Positions 35,810 to 47,699 are shown, counted from the first letter of the stretch. The stretch is DNA of 64,000 bases from Areca catechu (GCA_021397845.1 CM038047.1:127206112-127270111); one strand, 5' to 3'. Program-made: numbers and translations. Notes: generated by a model from the sequence alone, not told the origin.

Positions 35810-36190
35810 TTATTTTAAAAAATATTTTAAATATTTAATTTGAATCAAGTTTAGATTTATAATCATTGGTTATGATCATGAACTTTTTGATGTTGATGAA
35901 TTTTATGCTATCATGATTAAATTTGTGATTGTAAGAACTTCACTTGATTTTGATTGATGTATCTTAAATTATTTCATGAAAAATATTTTAAAGATGCATA
36001 TTGCTTTGAAAAATATTTTAAATGATTAATTAGAGTCAAGCTTAGACTAATAGTCATTAGTTGTGATCATGAATTTTTTGATGTTGATGGATTTCATGCT
36101 CTCATGGTTAAACTTATAATTATTTGACATTCACTTGATTTTAATTATATAGTTTTTAAATTATTTCAAGTAAAATGTTATGATTTATGT
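35810..36190 (+). repeat. Tandem duplication (~194 bp) in the 3' non-coding region
   Basis: Two diverged copies share AAAAATATTTTAAA, GA(A/G)TCAAG(T/C)TTAGA, GTGATCATGAA or GATCATGAACTT, TTTTTGATGTTGATG and CACTTGATTTT, offset by about 194 bp. AT-rich, non-coding. Confidence 0.75.
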
Positions 36191-37467
36191 GTTTTCATTT
36201 TTGGCATCTAAGCATAAGCTAGAAATTATTTGGATCAAGTATTGAATTGGTAGTTAAGGGTTACATTTAAGAAGAAGGTATGCATATTAATAAACGCTTA
36301 CTCTAGTAGCTAGACTTGCTATTAAGTTACTTCTAGCATTTGTATAGATATCAAATCATTTCAAATGGATTTTAAATCATGCTAAAAAATCTTTAAATGA
36401 TCAATGTTTTGCATTTTTTGAAAATTTCAAATCTTTAATTTTGGATTTAAAATTTATATTCATATTTCAAATTGTTTGAAATTATGATGCATGTGCATTC
36501 ATGATTGTATTCCTCAAATGAATGCATATTTTTAAGGAGGAATAATATTTAGGGAGAATATCCAAAGATTTGTTACCATATATACATATATGATGCTTTT
36601 AATATTTTTGATATCATGCTTTACTTATATTGCTCTGATACTCCTTCTCCTTGTTTTCAAATCTAATCCTTTGAGGGGAGTTACATTCAAGTGGTATCAT
36701 ATTCAATTGGTATCAAAATTTATTTTTAAAAAAACTCTTAGTAACTGCTTTGGATTGGGTTAGTGACCATGGCTATCCGGTCATAGGAGCTAAGTAGGGT
36801 TTAAAGACCCTCTCTTCTTATTCATTAGGGTTTCTTATGACATGTTGGTGTGTCATTGTGACCTTATCCCATGAACAAGGTGAATGGATAATTTGCTTAT
36901 CAGAGTTTATTATATTGAATTATTTTTTGGCATGTGCATATCATTTTTGTGGTATCATGTTCAATCGTATCATATTTCAAGTGGTATCATATTTCAAGCG
37001 CTATATCATGTTCAGTCTATAATAATTTCAAATGGTATCATGATGAATTAATTTTATGTATTGATTTTGATGATCTACTTGCTATTCTTTCCATCTTCAT
37101 TTCCATTTTGTATTGCCTTTCATCCTTTTTCATGATGACAAAAAGGGAGAGAAAACTGTTAAGTATGAAAAAGTAAAAGATTGGATAAACATGAAAAATT
37201 ATATGAGAAATGAAAGAAAGTACAAAAAGGGGAAGAAGAATTTGTAAAATGTTTTTATCTGAAGGGAAGAATTAATAAGAGAAAATTTGAAAATTTCTCC
37301 AATTTTGCATATTTTGAAAAATGTTTTGAAAATTTTGTGGATCATATATTGAGGGGGAGCTTGATACTTATTGATTTTGAGCTTACATGTTTATACTATT
37401 GTTAATCTTTTTAAGCTTACCCTATTCCTATACTTAAAGATTTTGTCATCATCAAAAAGGGAGAGAT
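36191..37467 (+). other. 3' non-coding region of the gag-only element
   Basis: No credible gene. It holds several PPT-like tracts: 37138-37153, 37222-37240, 37351-37360, and AAAAAGGGAGAGA just before the 3' LTR (37455-37467). Five perfect TGGTATCA motifs are present (36692, 36708, 36950, 36982, 37033), with degenerate ones between, and one GCTCTGATAC at 36632-36641. Confidence 0.75.
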
Positions 37468-38812
37468 TGTTGACTCTGGTCTTAATTTTGATGATTGACA
37501 AAATATTTAAGTATATATGAGTACTAACTATATTTTTAAGTTTGTTTATCAGATCTTAATACTCATCCATGTTGAATGAAGAAATACTTGTATTTCAGTT
37601 TAAAAAGTCCTTAAATTAATGGAAAATCAAGTTATAAGAAATTTGGAACATAAGAAAGACTTGAAAGGACTTAAAGTTTAATTTTGAAGAAGTTTCAGCA
37701 CTAGCACAACCAAGTGTCGATACTTGAAGATCAAGTGTTGACACTTGCAGGATCAAGTGCTGACACTTGCAGGATCAAGTGCTGACACTTACAGAACCAA
37801 GTGAACCAAGTGCTGACACTTGCAGAACCAAGTGTCTATACTTGGGAACCAAGTATCGATACATGGGAACCAAGTGTCGATACTTGGAGGTCAAGTGTCG
37901 ACACTTGCTGCAATTGCTAATTTTTTAAAGTGCAGAATTGATTCCAACTTGCTTCAAACGGCTAGTTTTTCATTCCCAACGGTCATAAGACATCTATGGT
38001 TTGGAGAGCTATATAAACATCAAAAATCAAATAGAGAAGCAATCCTTTAGTGAGATCATTGAATATTCTTCAAGGATTCAAGAGTTGAGTGGTTCATGCC
38101 TTCAAGCTTCCAAGTTTCAAAGAGAGCATCCAAGGTTCACATCCTCAAGCATTAATCGAAGGCTTCAACAACTTGAAGACAAGTGCTTCATCAACAATCA
38201 AGGGATTCAAAGAGATATTTACTTTATTTTAAAAAGCTTTAATTATATTCTTTCATATTTGCTCTTACATTGTTTTACTTGAAGTTTTTGGTGATCCTTG
38301 GAAAACCAAAGAGGTTTTTGGTGAGCCTTAAAAAATCAAAAGTAGTTATTGGTGAGCCTTGAAACCAACTAGGGTTTTACTTGTGAGCTCAAAGCCAAAA
38401 CAAGTTGTTTAGGTTCTTGGTTAGCCTGTAAAACCAAGGATAGTTGTTGGTGAGCCTTGAAACCAACTAGTGTTTCACTTGTGAGCCCGAAGATAAAACA
38501 AGTTGCAAAGGTTGTTGGTGAGCCTAAGTTACAAAATAAAACTTAGTAGAATTTCAAGGAGATCTTGGGGAGTGGATGTAAGTGCCTTGGAGTGCACCGA
38601 ACCACTATAATTTTTTGTATTTGTGTGATTATTTTATTTGTGCATTTACTTTGTTAATTCCACTGCATATTATTTTGAAGCACATAAATATATTGCCAAA
38701 ACACAAGCATTGAACTGATCTAGTACATACTTACTTTAGTTCATCATTAAATAGTTAAAAGTTTAATAAATCCAATTCACCCCTCCTCTTGGGTTGCCTA
38801 CCTGAGCCTTCA
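37468..38812 (+). repeat. 3' LTR of the gag-only element (1,345 bp)
   Basis: Starts TGTTGACTCTGG after the PPT and ends GAGCCTTCA. TATA box CTATATAAAC at 38009-38018. Palindrome array 37703-37910, more mutated than in the 5' LTR. Confidence 0.92.
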
Positions 38813-38817
38813 ATATT

Positions 38818-39489
38818 AAGTCAGACATGAGATTGTGCTGACCTAATTTAATAATCAGACATGAAATTGTGCTGGCTGAATGTAATTGGTTAGTCATGAT
38901 TTGGTTGATCAATTTAGAAGAGACTTGAACCTAAGCTCACAATAAATATTAAGTCATAGGTCTTCCACCATTATAGGTGTGCGCATTTCCTACTGGTGTT
39001 GATTATTCTCGGCTGGTTATAGTGGTCTAGTTACATCGAAATGATACAATCACCATATTTGGCATGAGATGTTGCTAGGCACTGATGGGGTTGGGCCCAA
39101 TAAATAGGCACATTGAGGGACTTAATGATGGCTTTGTCTAGCAGGAATGGTGGTCCGACTTAACTAATGATTGGATCAATAAATAAGCATGTTGAGGTTC
39201 AATGATTCAGAGCCACGAGCTATAATTTGTATTAGATATATTGGACAAGAGTTGGCTAATTGTTGGTGTAGCGTGTTACCAATAATCGGATACGGTGAGG
39301 TGCCGCACATCGATGGGACCGTAATATCCACTAGAAACCTAGAGTCGCAGGTTTTTGCATCTCCATGGAGAGTGTGAGAGATCCAAGTGAATTGTGGGAG
39401 TTCTAAAATTATTTCTTAAAGATCCTAGAATAATTTTTATAATTAAGTATAAAGCATCTAATTTGAATCTTCTACTCTTGCAGTTAACC
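38818..39489 (+). other. Copia untranslated leader, second part
   Basis: Resumes after the target-site copy and leads to the gag ATG at 39490. No gene seen. Confidence 0.6.
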
Positions 39490-40340
39490 ATGTCTGCTTC
39501 AAATCCTTTAGTATGTATTCTAGAGACAAATCGACTAGTTGGCCTCAATTTTAAAGATTGGTTAAGATACTTCAAAATTATTTTGAGTTCTGAAAAGTTG
39601 GGCTATGTGCTTGACTAGGAACCCCCTGTCTTACCCGACCATCCAAATGCTCGTCAAACAACTGCATATGAGAAATGGATGGAAGTTGATAATAAGGTTA
39701 AGTGTTATATGTTGGCCTCATTGTCAAATGAATTGTAGAGCCAACATGAGGATATTCCAACTGCTAAATCGATTCTGATTCACCTACAAGAGTTATATGG
39801 TGAACAAAGTCAGATTGCACACTTCAAAGTGTCAAAAATGCTTTTCAATAACAAGATGCATGAAGGGCAGTCAATGCATGATCATTATTTGACAATGATC
39901 AAGGACATCGAAAAGCTTGAGAAGTTGGGCATTCCAATTCATAAGGAGCTTTAAATGGATTTGATCCTCCAGTCCTTGACTAGTTCATATGCTCAGTTTG
40001 TAATGAACTATAATATGAACAAGTTGAATTACACTTTGCTTGAATTGTTAAACATACTGGTAATCAATGAGGGGACCCTGAAGAGTTCAAGGGGCTCTAT
40101 TTACTCTATGGAGCAGTCTTCCTCCAAAAGAAAGTCTACTTGGAAGAAGAAGAAACCTGCGAAGAAGTAGAAGAAGGAGAACAAATAGAAGAAGGACACT
40201 CCTAAGAAGCCAAGGTTAGCAAAGGAAAATATTTTCACTGCAATATAGATGGCCACTAGAAAAGGAATTGTCCTCTCTACCTGGAAAGCCTAAAGAAATA
40301 GAAGGAGGATGCACCTTTTGAAGGTAAGCCTATACTCGTT
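39490..40340 (+). pseudogene. gag: Copia gag, broken
   Basis: Starts MSASNPLVCILETNRLVG. The N-terminal FKDWLRYFKIILSSEKLGYVLD and the following KWMEVDNKVKCYMLASL are the usual Copia gag (UBN2) domain. LQELYGEQSQIAHFKVSKML, then DLILQSLTSSYAQFVMNYN, complete it. A lysine-rich segment and a broken CCHC-like knuckle (ending KRNCPLY in a shifted frame, about 40225-40280) follow. Stops at 39616, 39736 and 39952 leave no intact protein. Confidence 0.88.
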
Positions 40341-40355
40341 ATTGAATCTAACCTA

Positions 40356-42006
40356 ATGGTTTCATCTACATCCAGTTGGATTTTAGACTCTGGCTCTAGT
40401 GCTCATATATACATTTCAATGCAGGGTCTGAAAAGAAGTAGAATGTTGAGAGAAGGTGAGATGGTCCTACTTGTCAGAAATGGAGCAAAAGTTGTTGCTC
40501 AAGCTGTTGGATCATATTCTCTTGTGTTACCTTTAGGATTTAGATTAGTACTTAGTGACTGTTATTTTGTGCCTGAAGCTAGTAGAAATTTAATTTTTAT
40601 CTCTGTGCTAGCACAGGAAGGATTTGAATTTATATTCAATAAAGACTTTTGTAGTATTTATTTGAGAAATAAATTGGTTGCAAAAGCTATTTTAATTGAT
40701 ATTTTCTTTCATTTGCATATCGATGCATCTTTGAACATTAACAAGAAAATTAAAGTGAATGCCATAGGACATAAACATCCTAGAAATGACCTAAATGATA
40801 AATTTATGTGGCATCTAAAGCTCGGTCATATAGGTGAGGATAGAATTAATAATCTAGAAAGGGATGTATCCTAGATTCAGTTAATTCTGAATCATACCCA
40901 CCTTGTGAGTCATGTCTTCAAGGAAAAATGACTAAGTTACCCTATATATGACATGGTGAGAGGGCAACAGAATTACTTGCCCTGGTACACACTGATGTGT
41001 GTGGTCTATTTGATGTGCAATCCAGGGGTAGTTTTTACTACTTCATAACCTTTAATGATGATTGTTCATGTTATGGTTATGTGTTTCTTATGAGACATAA
41101 ATCTGAAGCTTTTGAAAATTTCAAGGAATTCAGACATGAGGTAGAAAAATAAACAGGTAAATCCCTTAAGGTTCTTCGATCAGATCAGGGAGGAGAATAC
41201 CTTAGTAGAGAATTTTTAGGTTATCTTAAGGGCAATGGCATAATCTCACAATGGACTTTACCTGGTATGCCTCAGCTCAACGTTGTGTTTGAGATGAGAA
41301 ATAGGACATTATTAGATATGGTCTGAAACATGATGAGCTTCACTGACTTACCTTTATTTCTTTGGGGAGATGCCCTACAAAATTCAATTTATATTCTAAA
41401 TAGGGTTCCATCTAAATCTATTCCTACCACACCATATAAGATTTGGCATGGTAAGAAACCAAGTCTTGCTTATTTCAAGATTTGGGGATGTCCAGCCTAT
41501 GTCAAAAGATTAATGGCAGACAAGTTGGAATCTAGATCTATGAAAGTTCAGTTTATAGGATATCCTAAAAAAACTTTAGGATATTTCTTTTACCTTCCTG
41601 AAGATCATAATGTGATTGTGAGCAGACATGCAACATTTCTTGAAAAATAGTTTATTCAGAAAGGTGATAGTGGGAGGTTAATTGAGCTCGATGAGAAAGT
41701 CTCTGAAGAGTAGCCAGTTGGAGATCATATCAAACTTAATCAACCATTACATGTAAATGCTCTTCCACCTCGTAGGTCTATTATAGTCTCCATACCTCTT
41801 GTAAGGTACTTGGGTATGCTTATAGAGGATATAAAAGAAATGTTTCTTATTGGGGACAAGGATCAATTGATTGATCCTAAGACTTATGATGAGGCGATGT
41901 CAGACATCGACTCCGAGAAATGGTTGAATGCTCTGAAGTCAAAAATTGATTCAATGCATTCTAACCAAGTTTGTTCTTTAGTGGATCCACCAGAGGGTAT
42001 TATACC
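40356..42006 (+). pseudogene. pol: Copia protease-integrase-RT start, broken and truncated
   Basis: Protease: SSWILDSGSSAHI at about 40371, D-S-G kept. Pre-integrase and zinc finger: FMWHLKLGHIGEDRI, then CESCLQGKMTK (about 40907). Integrase: Asp in HTDVCGLF, Asp in LRSDQGGEYL, Glu in FEMRNRTLLDMV, then YFKIWGCPAYVK and VQFIGYPKKTLGYFFY. The segment before RT (KWLNALKSKIDSMHSNQVC) ends at PEGIIPV, where the Tat LTR begins, so RT and RNase H are missing. Stops and a frame change near 40875 and at several later points. Confidence 0.9.
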
Positions 42007-42851
42007 TGTTGCCGTGTCAACTCTTAGACCGAGAACTGGGGTGGCTGGATGGGCTGGAGCACTCCTCTCCCAAGCAAACCTACAACAAAGTCCCTAAGGG
42101 AATCGATGGTGTTCCAGCGAGGGACCCTCCAATGCTTAAGTTAGCAGGAGATTGAAGGTAACAGAATGAAGGAATCAAGGAATCAACAGTCTTTGGAGAG
42201 GGAAGAGTCGTTCTACCTTTGAACGAAGTCCCCTGAGTACCTTATATAGGTACGGAATAGTCCAAAATCCATTAGGGGAGAGGCTGAGAAAGATCGATCT
42301 GCCCCTAAGAGAATCTGGAGAGTAGCCACGTGCCGCGCAGATACGGCGGCATCGTGGAAGTAGTGGAGCATGGCTGTTGGAATAACAGGATCCTGCAGTA
42401 ACAGAAAGGTGCTTCTGGAATATCCTGGATGCTAAGACTCGCCTATCGGACATCGACCGTGAGACAGTTGGTCAGTCGGACCAAAGGCCAAGACTCCGAA
42501 GGAGAGCGATGGGCCGGACCCTAGAGGTGAGGGTCGTTCGGACCTCAACTCTGATGGGTCGGACCACTGAAGGAGAGCGATGGGCTGCATTTGGACCTCA
42601 GCTTCGGTGGGTCGAATATCTGAAGGAGAGCGACGTGCCAGGCCCCAACAGGAGAGGGTCATTCGAACCTCAGCTTCGGTAGGTCAGACCTCTGAAGGAG
42701 AGCGACGGGCCGGATCCCAACAGGAGAGGGTAGTTTGGACCTCAACTCTGGTGGGTCGGACCTCTCGTAATTGGAGCCTTGAAAAGGGCAGCCAGGTCGG
42801 ACCGTAGGACCGGGCCGGTTCTTGTTGAGGGTGAGCCGTCATGGTACAACA
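42007..42851 (-). repeat. 3' LTR of the Tat element (845 bp)
   Basis: On the minus strand starts TGTTGTACCATGACGG at 42851 and ends CACGGCAACA at 42007: TGTTG/CAACA termini. TATA box CCTATATAAG at 42241-42250 (minus). Degenerate repeats of GGGTCGGACC(T)CTGAAGGAGAGCGA run through 42470-42770. The second copy is outside the window. Confidence 0.78.
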
Positions 42852-42866
42852 GTTATCCCCCTGCCT
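42852..42866 (-). other. Polypurine tract of the Tat element
   Basis: Minus strand GGCAGGGGGATAAC directly before the LTR start. It primes plus-strand DNA synthesis. Confidence 0.7.
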
Positions 42867-43291
42867 TTATGCTTTAAGCGAATCCGTAGGCTCGAAGGGC
42901 GAGGGCATCAAATGGCAGTAAATGCTCCAGCCTTTCAAATGATGGTGAATCCAGTTCGGCGTGCTACGTCCGGCCGCCTCCTGCTCTGATTTTTGCCTCG
43001 AGACAGGTGTTAGTGCCTAGTTGGTGAGGATAGGGGAAGCAGTTATGGCCGGTATGGTGCATGGCAGCTGCCAGTTTGGATTCTTGATGCGACATGGGAC
43101 ACGTGGCCCCATCAGGGCAGTCGGTGCAGTTGCCGGAGCGGCCCATCCACTGTTGCTTCGATTGTCACGTGGATCGCGGTCGGATACGATCCAGCATGTC
43201 CCCTCGGATTCTCATCCAACTCGAGAACTGAAGCGGTGGCCGTCAGATCTCGACATGTGGGGGATGCGTTGGGACACAACTCCCGGGATGC

Positions 43292-43300
43292 CTATAAAAG
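43292..43300 (+). promoter_or_regulatory. TATA box for the antisense ORF
   Basis: CTATAAAAG, about 165 bp upstream of the plus-strand ATG at 43466, between the PPT and the ORF. It suggests the antisense ORF has its own promoter within the element; start not proven. Confidence 0.5.
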
Positions 43301-43465
43301 GAGGAGGGCAGTGCCCAGAAGGAACCTGTTGCTACGTTTCTGCTGGAAGAAAAAGTTGCCTCCTCCCCCCTGCACTACTTTTAGGATCCTTAAAGATCTA
43401 AAGAGTTAGGTTAGTCCCGTCTTCATCTTCCACCACATCCTTTCTTTTCGGCAACCCATTTTAGA

Positions 43466-43623
43466 ATGGCCATGGCTCGCGGTCATAGGGAGCCTGGTCC
43501 CTATGACATCTAGTCGACTATGACCCGAGAGAGGGTTGAAAGCCTTAGGATCATATATAACATCCCTTCCACCTTACACCTGACCATCCCCAGCCGTGAG
43601 GGTAGGGTGAACGGGCCTCTGAA
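43466..43623 (+). pseudogene. Transposase_28-like antisense ORF, 5' part
   Basis: ATG 43466 in good context (GCCATGGCT six bases on). The frame reads MARGHREPGPYDI, a stop, then TRERVESLRIIYNIP and LHLTIPSREGRVNG. The composite element interrupts it at CTGAA. Removing that insert and one target-site copy restores the frame across the joint, continuing at 57533. The stop at 43511 already disables it. Confidence 0.75.
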
Positions 43624-45192
43624 TGATGCTGGATGACTCTAAGACTGCTAAACATGCATGAAAAATAGTAAAATAATTTTTTTATAATTTTTATAATTTT
43701 ATTTGTAGGCTAGATTACCAAAATAATGTAAGAACTAGTGGAAAGTCTAGTAGTGCAAAGAATCATCGGGCCGCAGGCAAACTCATGCAAACTAATGAAA
43801 TAACCAGGACCCAAGAGTTGAGAAATTCCAGGCTTAGGATAGTTTATCTTCATCTAAATCAGATAATTAGAGAAGGGAAGGTTTCTAACCAGTCAGAGAT
43901 TGAAATTCAAAAGTAGCAAGGTTCATATGCACTATGATCAGAGCCTGAAAGAAGAAGCCTTATTTCCCTCGAATTTGATGGCGAATCTGGGCGGTCCAGG
44001 CAGTAAAGAAGGCCTCCTCAGAGGAGGGGAAGCACCTCAGGGATCCTACAAGCGTCAAGGATCAATCAAAACTGCAAGTAAGTAAAAAAAAAGGAATTAG
44101 GTTTAGAAGGAATCAGGTTATGGTTTAGAAGCTGGGCGGTTTGAAGCTTGTTGAAGATCTCCTTGCTTGGCAACCTGGGGCACTCCTTCTTAGATGTGTG
44201 AAGGCTTGGATCGTAGTGATTTAGGGTGTGGAAGGATGCTAGGGCAGCAAGAAATTTCTCCAAGCACAAGAACACAAACCAAAGAACCAAAACAAAACAC
44301 CAACATAAGGCAATAACTCAAAATTTTAGAAAGTTGTATTCATAAGAAAGAGATGCTTACAAGAGGGGGAGGGGTGGGGTATTTTTAGTGTTCCCATGCC
44401 CTCACTAACCATGGTTACACTTGGGTTACAAGTCCCTTCCAAATTAGAATACAGGTCCTTTCCTAGATAGGTTAGAATTACAAAGTTTAAAAGGATTAGA
44501 AATCCCAACTAGGTTAGGAATAAACTTGGTCTTCTCCTTCTTCTCTTCGACTTGGACTTGGTCAAACCTCTTTGGACGTGGTCAACACATCAAGGATGCC
44601 TAGGGGGGCATGTTGAGCCTCTAGGAGCAGCAAGGGGCTGGCCCAAAGGGGCTTGGGTGCATGGGTTTGGGCCTCTTGAAGCTGGGGTGTCCTGTTAGCC
44701 TAGTAGTAGGAATATTCCCTGGAATCATACTTCTTAAGGGAATGGGCTAGGTACCTGGGCTTGATTTCCTTATGCTGGGATGCAGGTGACCTCTGGATTC
44801 ATGGGTGCCCTATTTTGGGAATATGCTCTAGCATCTGGAAGGAAATCTGGGCATCTAGAGGGCATCTTGAAGGAATCAGGGTTTCTGGAAGCATCTTGGA
44901 TCCTGGGTTGTCATAGAAAATCCAATGGCTGATATAGTGGCTCTGACTCCTGGATGTGACCTAGTGGAACTCCACAATAGGGTAACCTCTTCTCTCATAT
45001 AAAAATCGGGCTCATACTGGACTCATAATTGATGTAAATGACTCAAAATACTGACTAAGTTTAGGGTTGAGACAAATCAACTAACCTCAACTTATTACAG
45101 GACTCAATTATAGTTGATTACAAAATTTGACACATGGCTAGGTAAACCAAATAGGGCCCAGTAATCTGTGTCTGAGCCTGGTGCCCCCATCA
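43624..45192 (-). repeat. Composite Gypsy LTR 1 (3' outer LTR, 1,569 bp)
   Basis: Minus strand start TGATGGGGGCACC at 45192, end ATCA at 43624. Unlike the other two it has a single copy of the ~955-bp middle part. Its TATA box is mutated (GTATTTTTAG on the plus strand, about 44378-44387, against GTATTTATAG). Confidence 0.9.
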
Positions 45193-45204
45193 ATTCTCCC
45201 GGGG
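45193..45204 (-). other. Polypurine tract, internal copy 1
   Basis: Minus strand CCCCGGGAGAAT next to LTR 1. The same tract stands before LTR 2 at 51361-51372. The surrounding Gypsy at 7476 has a similar GAGGAGAAT at the equivalent place. Confidence 0.65.
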
Positions 45205-45235
45205 TGGGAGGAACTCGACCCCGTCGAGTGTGGGA

Positions 45236-45660
45236 TTACTTGGCTCTTATAGTGCTCGAGTAGGTCTGGGTTGAGGTGCTGCAGATCCTCACGGGTGACC
45301 ACGAGTCCTCAGATTCAATCCGACATTGCCAGCAGACCAAATACCTCTGATAGCCTCTATTTCGGGTACATATGGCTTGATCATCCAGGATTCTCTCAAT
45401 CTTTTCCTTACTATTTGGCCAATTGGTTGGTAGATACTCTGGGGTGGGTTCTCTCTCAAAGGGAGGAATAAGCTCAAGATGCTTGCTAGGTATCACTGCT
45501 GGCTCCCTAGACTCTATAAGATATGAGATGATGAAGATGGATTTAATACCTAAATCTGATAGTATCTCATGCACATAGGCATTGGGTCCACTGATATTCA
45601 TTATCTTGGATGGGCCAGCTTCGCGAGCAGAAAATTTTTTACAACTACAAAATCCCCTGC
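45236..45660 (-). pseudogene. Pol C-terminal remnant with chromodomain, copy 1
   Basis: Minus strand. GDFV and KKFSAREAGPSKIM, then ISGPNAYVHEI, are the GPF/Y end of a chromovirus integrase. SKEKIERILDDQAICTRNRG, then YQRYLVCWQCRIESEDSW, is a chromodomain, close to ERILDDKMIVTRNKDYQRF in the Gypsy at 14757. The three catalytic domains upstream are deleted, so this is the only pol piece left. Retention in both copies simply reflects the duplication. Targeting to histone marks is the family role; here it has no integrase to act with. Confidence 0.85.
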
Positions 45661-45857
45661 AAAATTCTTTATCTCTTTTGGGAATTAGGCAAGTTGTTAG
45701 TTAGTTCATTAGTAATGTTCAGCTTTTGACTAATTTTCATATGCATATGCTGTGCAGAGGGTAGTGCAGGTATAGACATGTATTTTGGGCTATGAATTTA
45801 TTGGACTCAAAACTAATACCTAATAGACTCGACTAAACATCCCTATCAAAGGATATT

Positions 45858-47690
45858 TTATTGGACTCTAAGGGACAAAACATAATAGATTATAGACTCT
45901 TTAGGTTTGATCCTATCATGACATGCACATAAAAATTTATTATGTACTCCTAGCAAATGCCACAAAGTATACCAAAAGTAATATGCAAACCTAACATGGG
46001 CAATAAATGAATGCAACATGCAAACTTCTACATGATGCAGGTGAATGGTTAAAGAAATATAAGAAAACTCAAGAAAAGGCAGAAAATATGAGGTGGATTT
46101 AGGGTAAATCCGATTGGGTTGAAAGTAAGAAAAGGGTTCGGGTTTAATTGGATAGACTAAGATGTAAGAAGGGGTGTCTGAAATTAATCCTAGACTAATG
46201 AGATAAACCTTATGGGTTTGAGGCATATCTAAAGGGTCTGTATAATGGAAGAAGGGGTCATTGATTTCAGGAAAAAGATCAAGTGGTGTCAAAGAGGTGA
46301 GTTCATCCTGAGGGCATTGATCTAAAGAGATTAAGTCCTTAATAAACTCTTCTGGTTCATAAATCAAAGGACTGGGCTCTCTAATTGGGCTTTCTTCTAG
46401 TGGCTCCTCTAGTAAAGCTTTAATAGTGGAACTGGATTCCTCATGGTTTTCTTCCTTTAAGGGTTCTTCCACTACAGGTTGGGTGTGGTTAAAGTCAGCT
46501 AACTCTAGAGTTGCTTCAACCTGGGTATCTACTGGATCAACTAACACTGGATTGGCTTCTACCTAAGTTTCTACTGGATCAACTAACATTGGATTGGCTT
46601 CTACCTAGGTTTGGTCAGGGTCAACTAATTCTAGGGTGGTGGATTGGGTAAACTGGGTTTGGAATTGGGTAAATTTTTGGGCCCATTATTCAATTAGGGC
46701 CTTGAGGGTTTTTAGATTGGACTCCATGGTTGAACTGGGTTGGACTTCAGACTCAACTAATTTTGGGTTGGTTTCTATTAGGGTTTGGTTATAGTCAACT
46801 ACTTCTGGGTCTTCTATAGGTGTTTCTTCCTCTAGATTTACAATAGATTCATCATCTTCATACTCCTCTGCTAAACTTGGGTCAACTTCATATATTTCTT
46901 CTTCTAGGTCATCTTGGTGAACCAATGGGGTAGTAGGAGGGGTTTGGCTAAAGGAAAACTGGCTAGGGTCTGGGTGCTGATCCTATGGGGTTCAGGCTGA
47001 CTAAGGATTATGGGTTCATAGGTTATGGGTTCAATCCTAAGGGTTGACTCAAATTCCAAAGCTATGTTATAGGCTTCCTCTAAGTTCTGAATTTGCTAAT
47101 GAGATTGTTCCTACTGGATGTCTTCACGAAGGCCAATCTCAAACCAGGATAAGGTCACTGATTCGGGTTCGTCTAGACAACACCTAATGGCACATTCTTC
47201 AAATTGGGCTATATACTCTGACACGGAGCTATTTCTTTGATATAACCTATTCCATTGGTCTAGAAGGAACTGTTGATAGTATGGGGGAACATACTTAGCC
47301 CTAAGCTTTAACTTCGTGGCTTCCCAGGTGGTAATGGGTAGGTTGTCTATCTGATTATTGAGTCTTTCTACTTGGTCCCAGTATAATCTAGCTTGATCAG
47401 TTAGCCTGAGCTAGACAAATTGACACTTTTTCTCATCACTCAAGCCATACCATTCAAGATATTGTTCCATGTCTTTTTTCCAGTCTATGTAATCCTCAAG
47501 ATTTGAGGTGCCACTGAAGGTGGGTACTTGATAATTGGGCTTCCTATAGTTGGACTTCTGGTAAGGGTTAGAGTATTTGGTTCTCCTAGGGTTAGGCTCC
47601 AAGTATGGGTCATGGTATGCGGTTCTCCTAGGGTTGGGCTCCCTATATGGATCAGAGTATTGGGCTCTCCTAGGATGGACTTCATGGTCA
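45858..47690 (-). pseudogene. gag: Gag of composite element, internal copy 1, broken
   Basis: Minus strand. N-terminus with repeated EPNPRRxxYxDPY units, then VPTFSGTSNLEDYIDWKKDM and YLEWYGLSDEKKCQFV, a stop, and QARLYWDQVERLNNQ: the Gypsy gag domain, related to that at 10666. A long Glu/Pro/Asp-rich C-terminal region follows (46925-45858), with repeated VEANPMLVDPVET-like units. Copy 1 has a one-base deletion in the N-terminus (near 47675) and another near 46972 that copy 2 lacks. No zinc knuckle seen. Confidence 0.82.
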
Positions 47691-47699
47691 CACTAGTTG

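Larger units (their letters stand above)
33359..38812 (+). mobile_element. Non-autonomous Sirevirus-like element (LTR, gag, no pol)
   Basis: LTRs at 33359-34774 and 37468-38812 start TGTTGACTCTGG and end GAGCCTTCA. Flanking ATATT repeats (33354-33358 and 38813-38817) prove a single insertion. The 2.7-kb inside has a primer site, a gag-like frame and a long 3' non-coding region with several PPTs. Integrase, RT and RNase H are absent. The gag is clearly homologous to that of the Sirevirus at 3694, and the LTR ends and palindromes are similar in kind. It would depend on a related autonomous element. Confidence 0.92.
30191..42006 (+). mobile_element. Copia retrotransposon, split by a nested element and truncated
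   Basis: 5' LTR 30191-32407, primer site 32409, leader, gag (39490), protease, integrase and the first residues of the RT region. The Tat-lineage element cuts it at 42006, so RT, RNase H and the 3' LTR are not in the window. A gag-only Sirevirus-like element sits in its leader at 33359-38812. Coding parts hold many stops. Typical single-strand Copia order; I do not assign a lineage. Confidence 0.88.

Noticed and set aside
36837..37176. Small open frames with hydrophobic stretches
   Set aside because: They lie in the AT-rich 3' non-coding region of the gag-only element and encode TGGTATCA repeats; composition explains the hydrophobicity.
42580..43401. Short GC-rich open frames in both strands
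   Set aside because: They fall in the Tat LTR repeats and the promoter region of the antisense ORF; no domain, and frames overlap on both strands as expected of GC-rich DNA.
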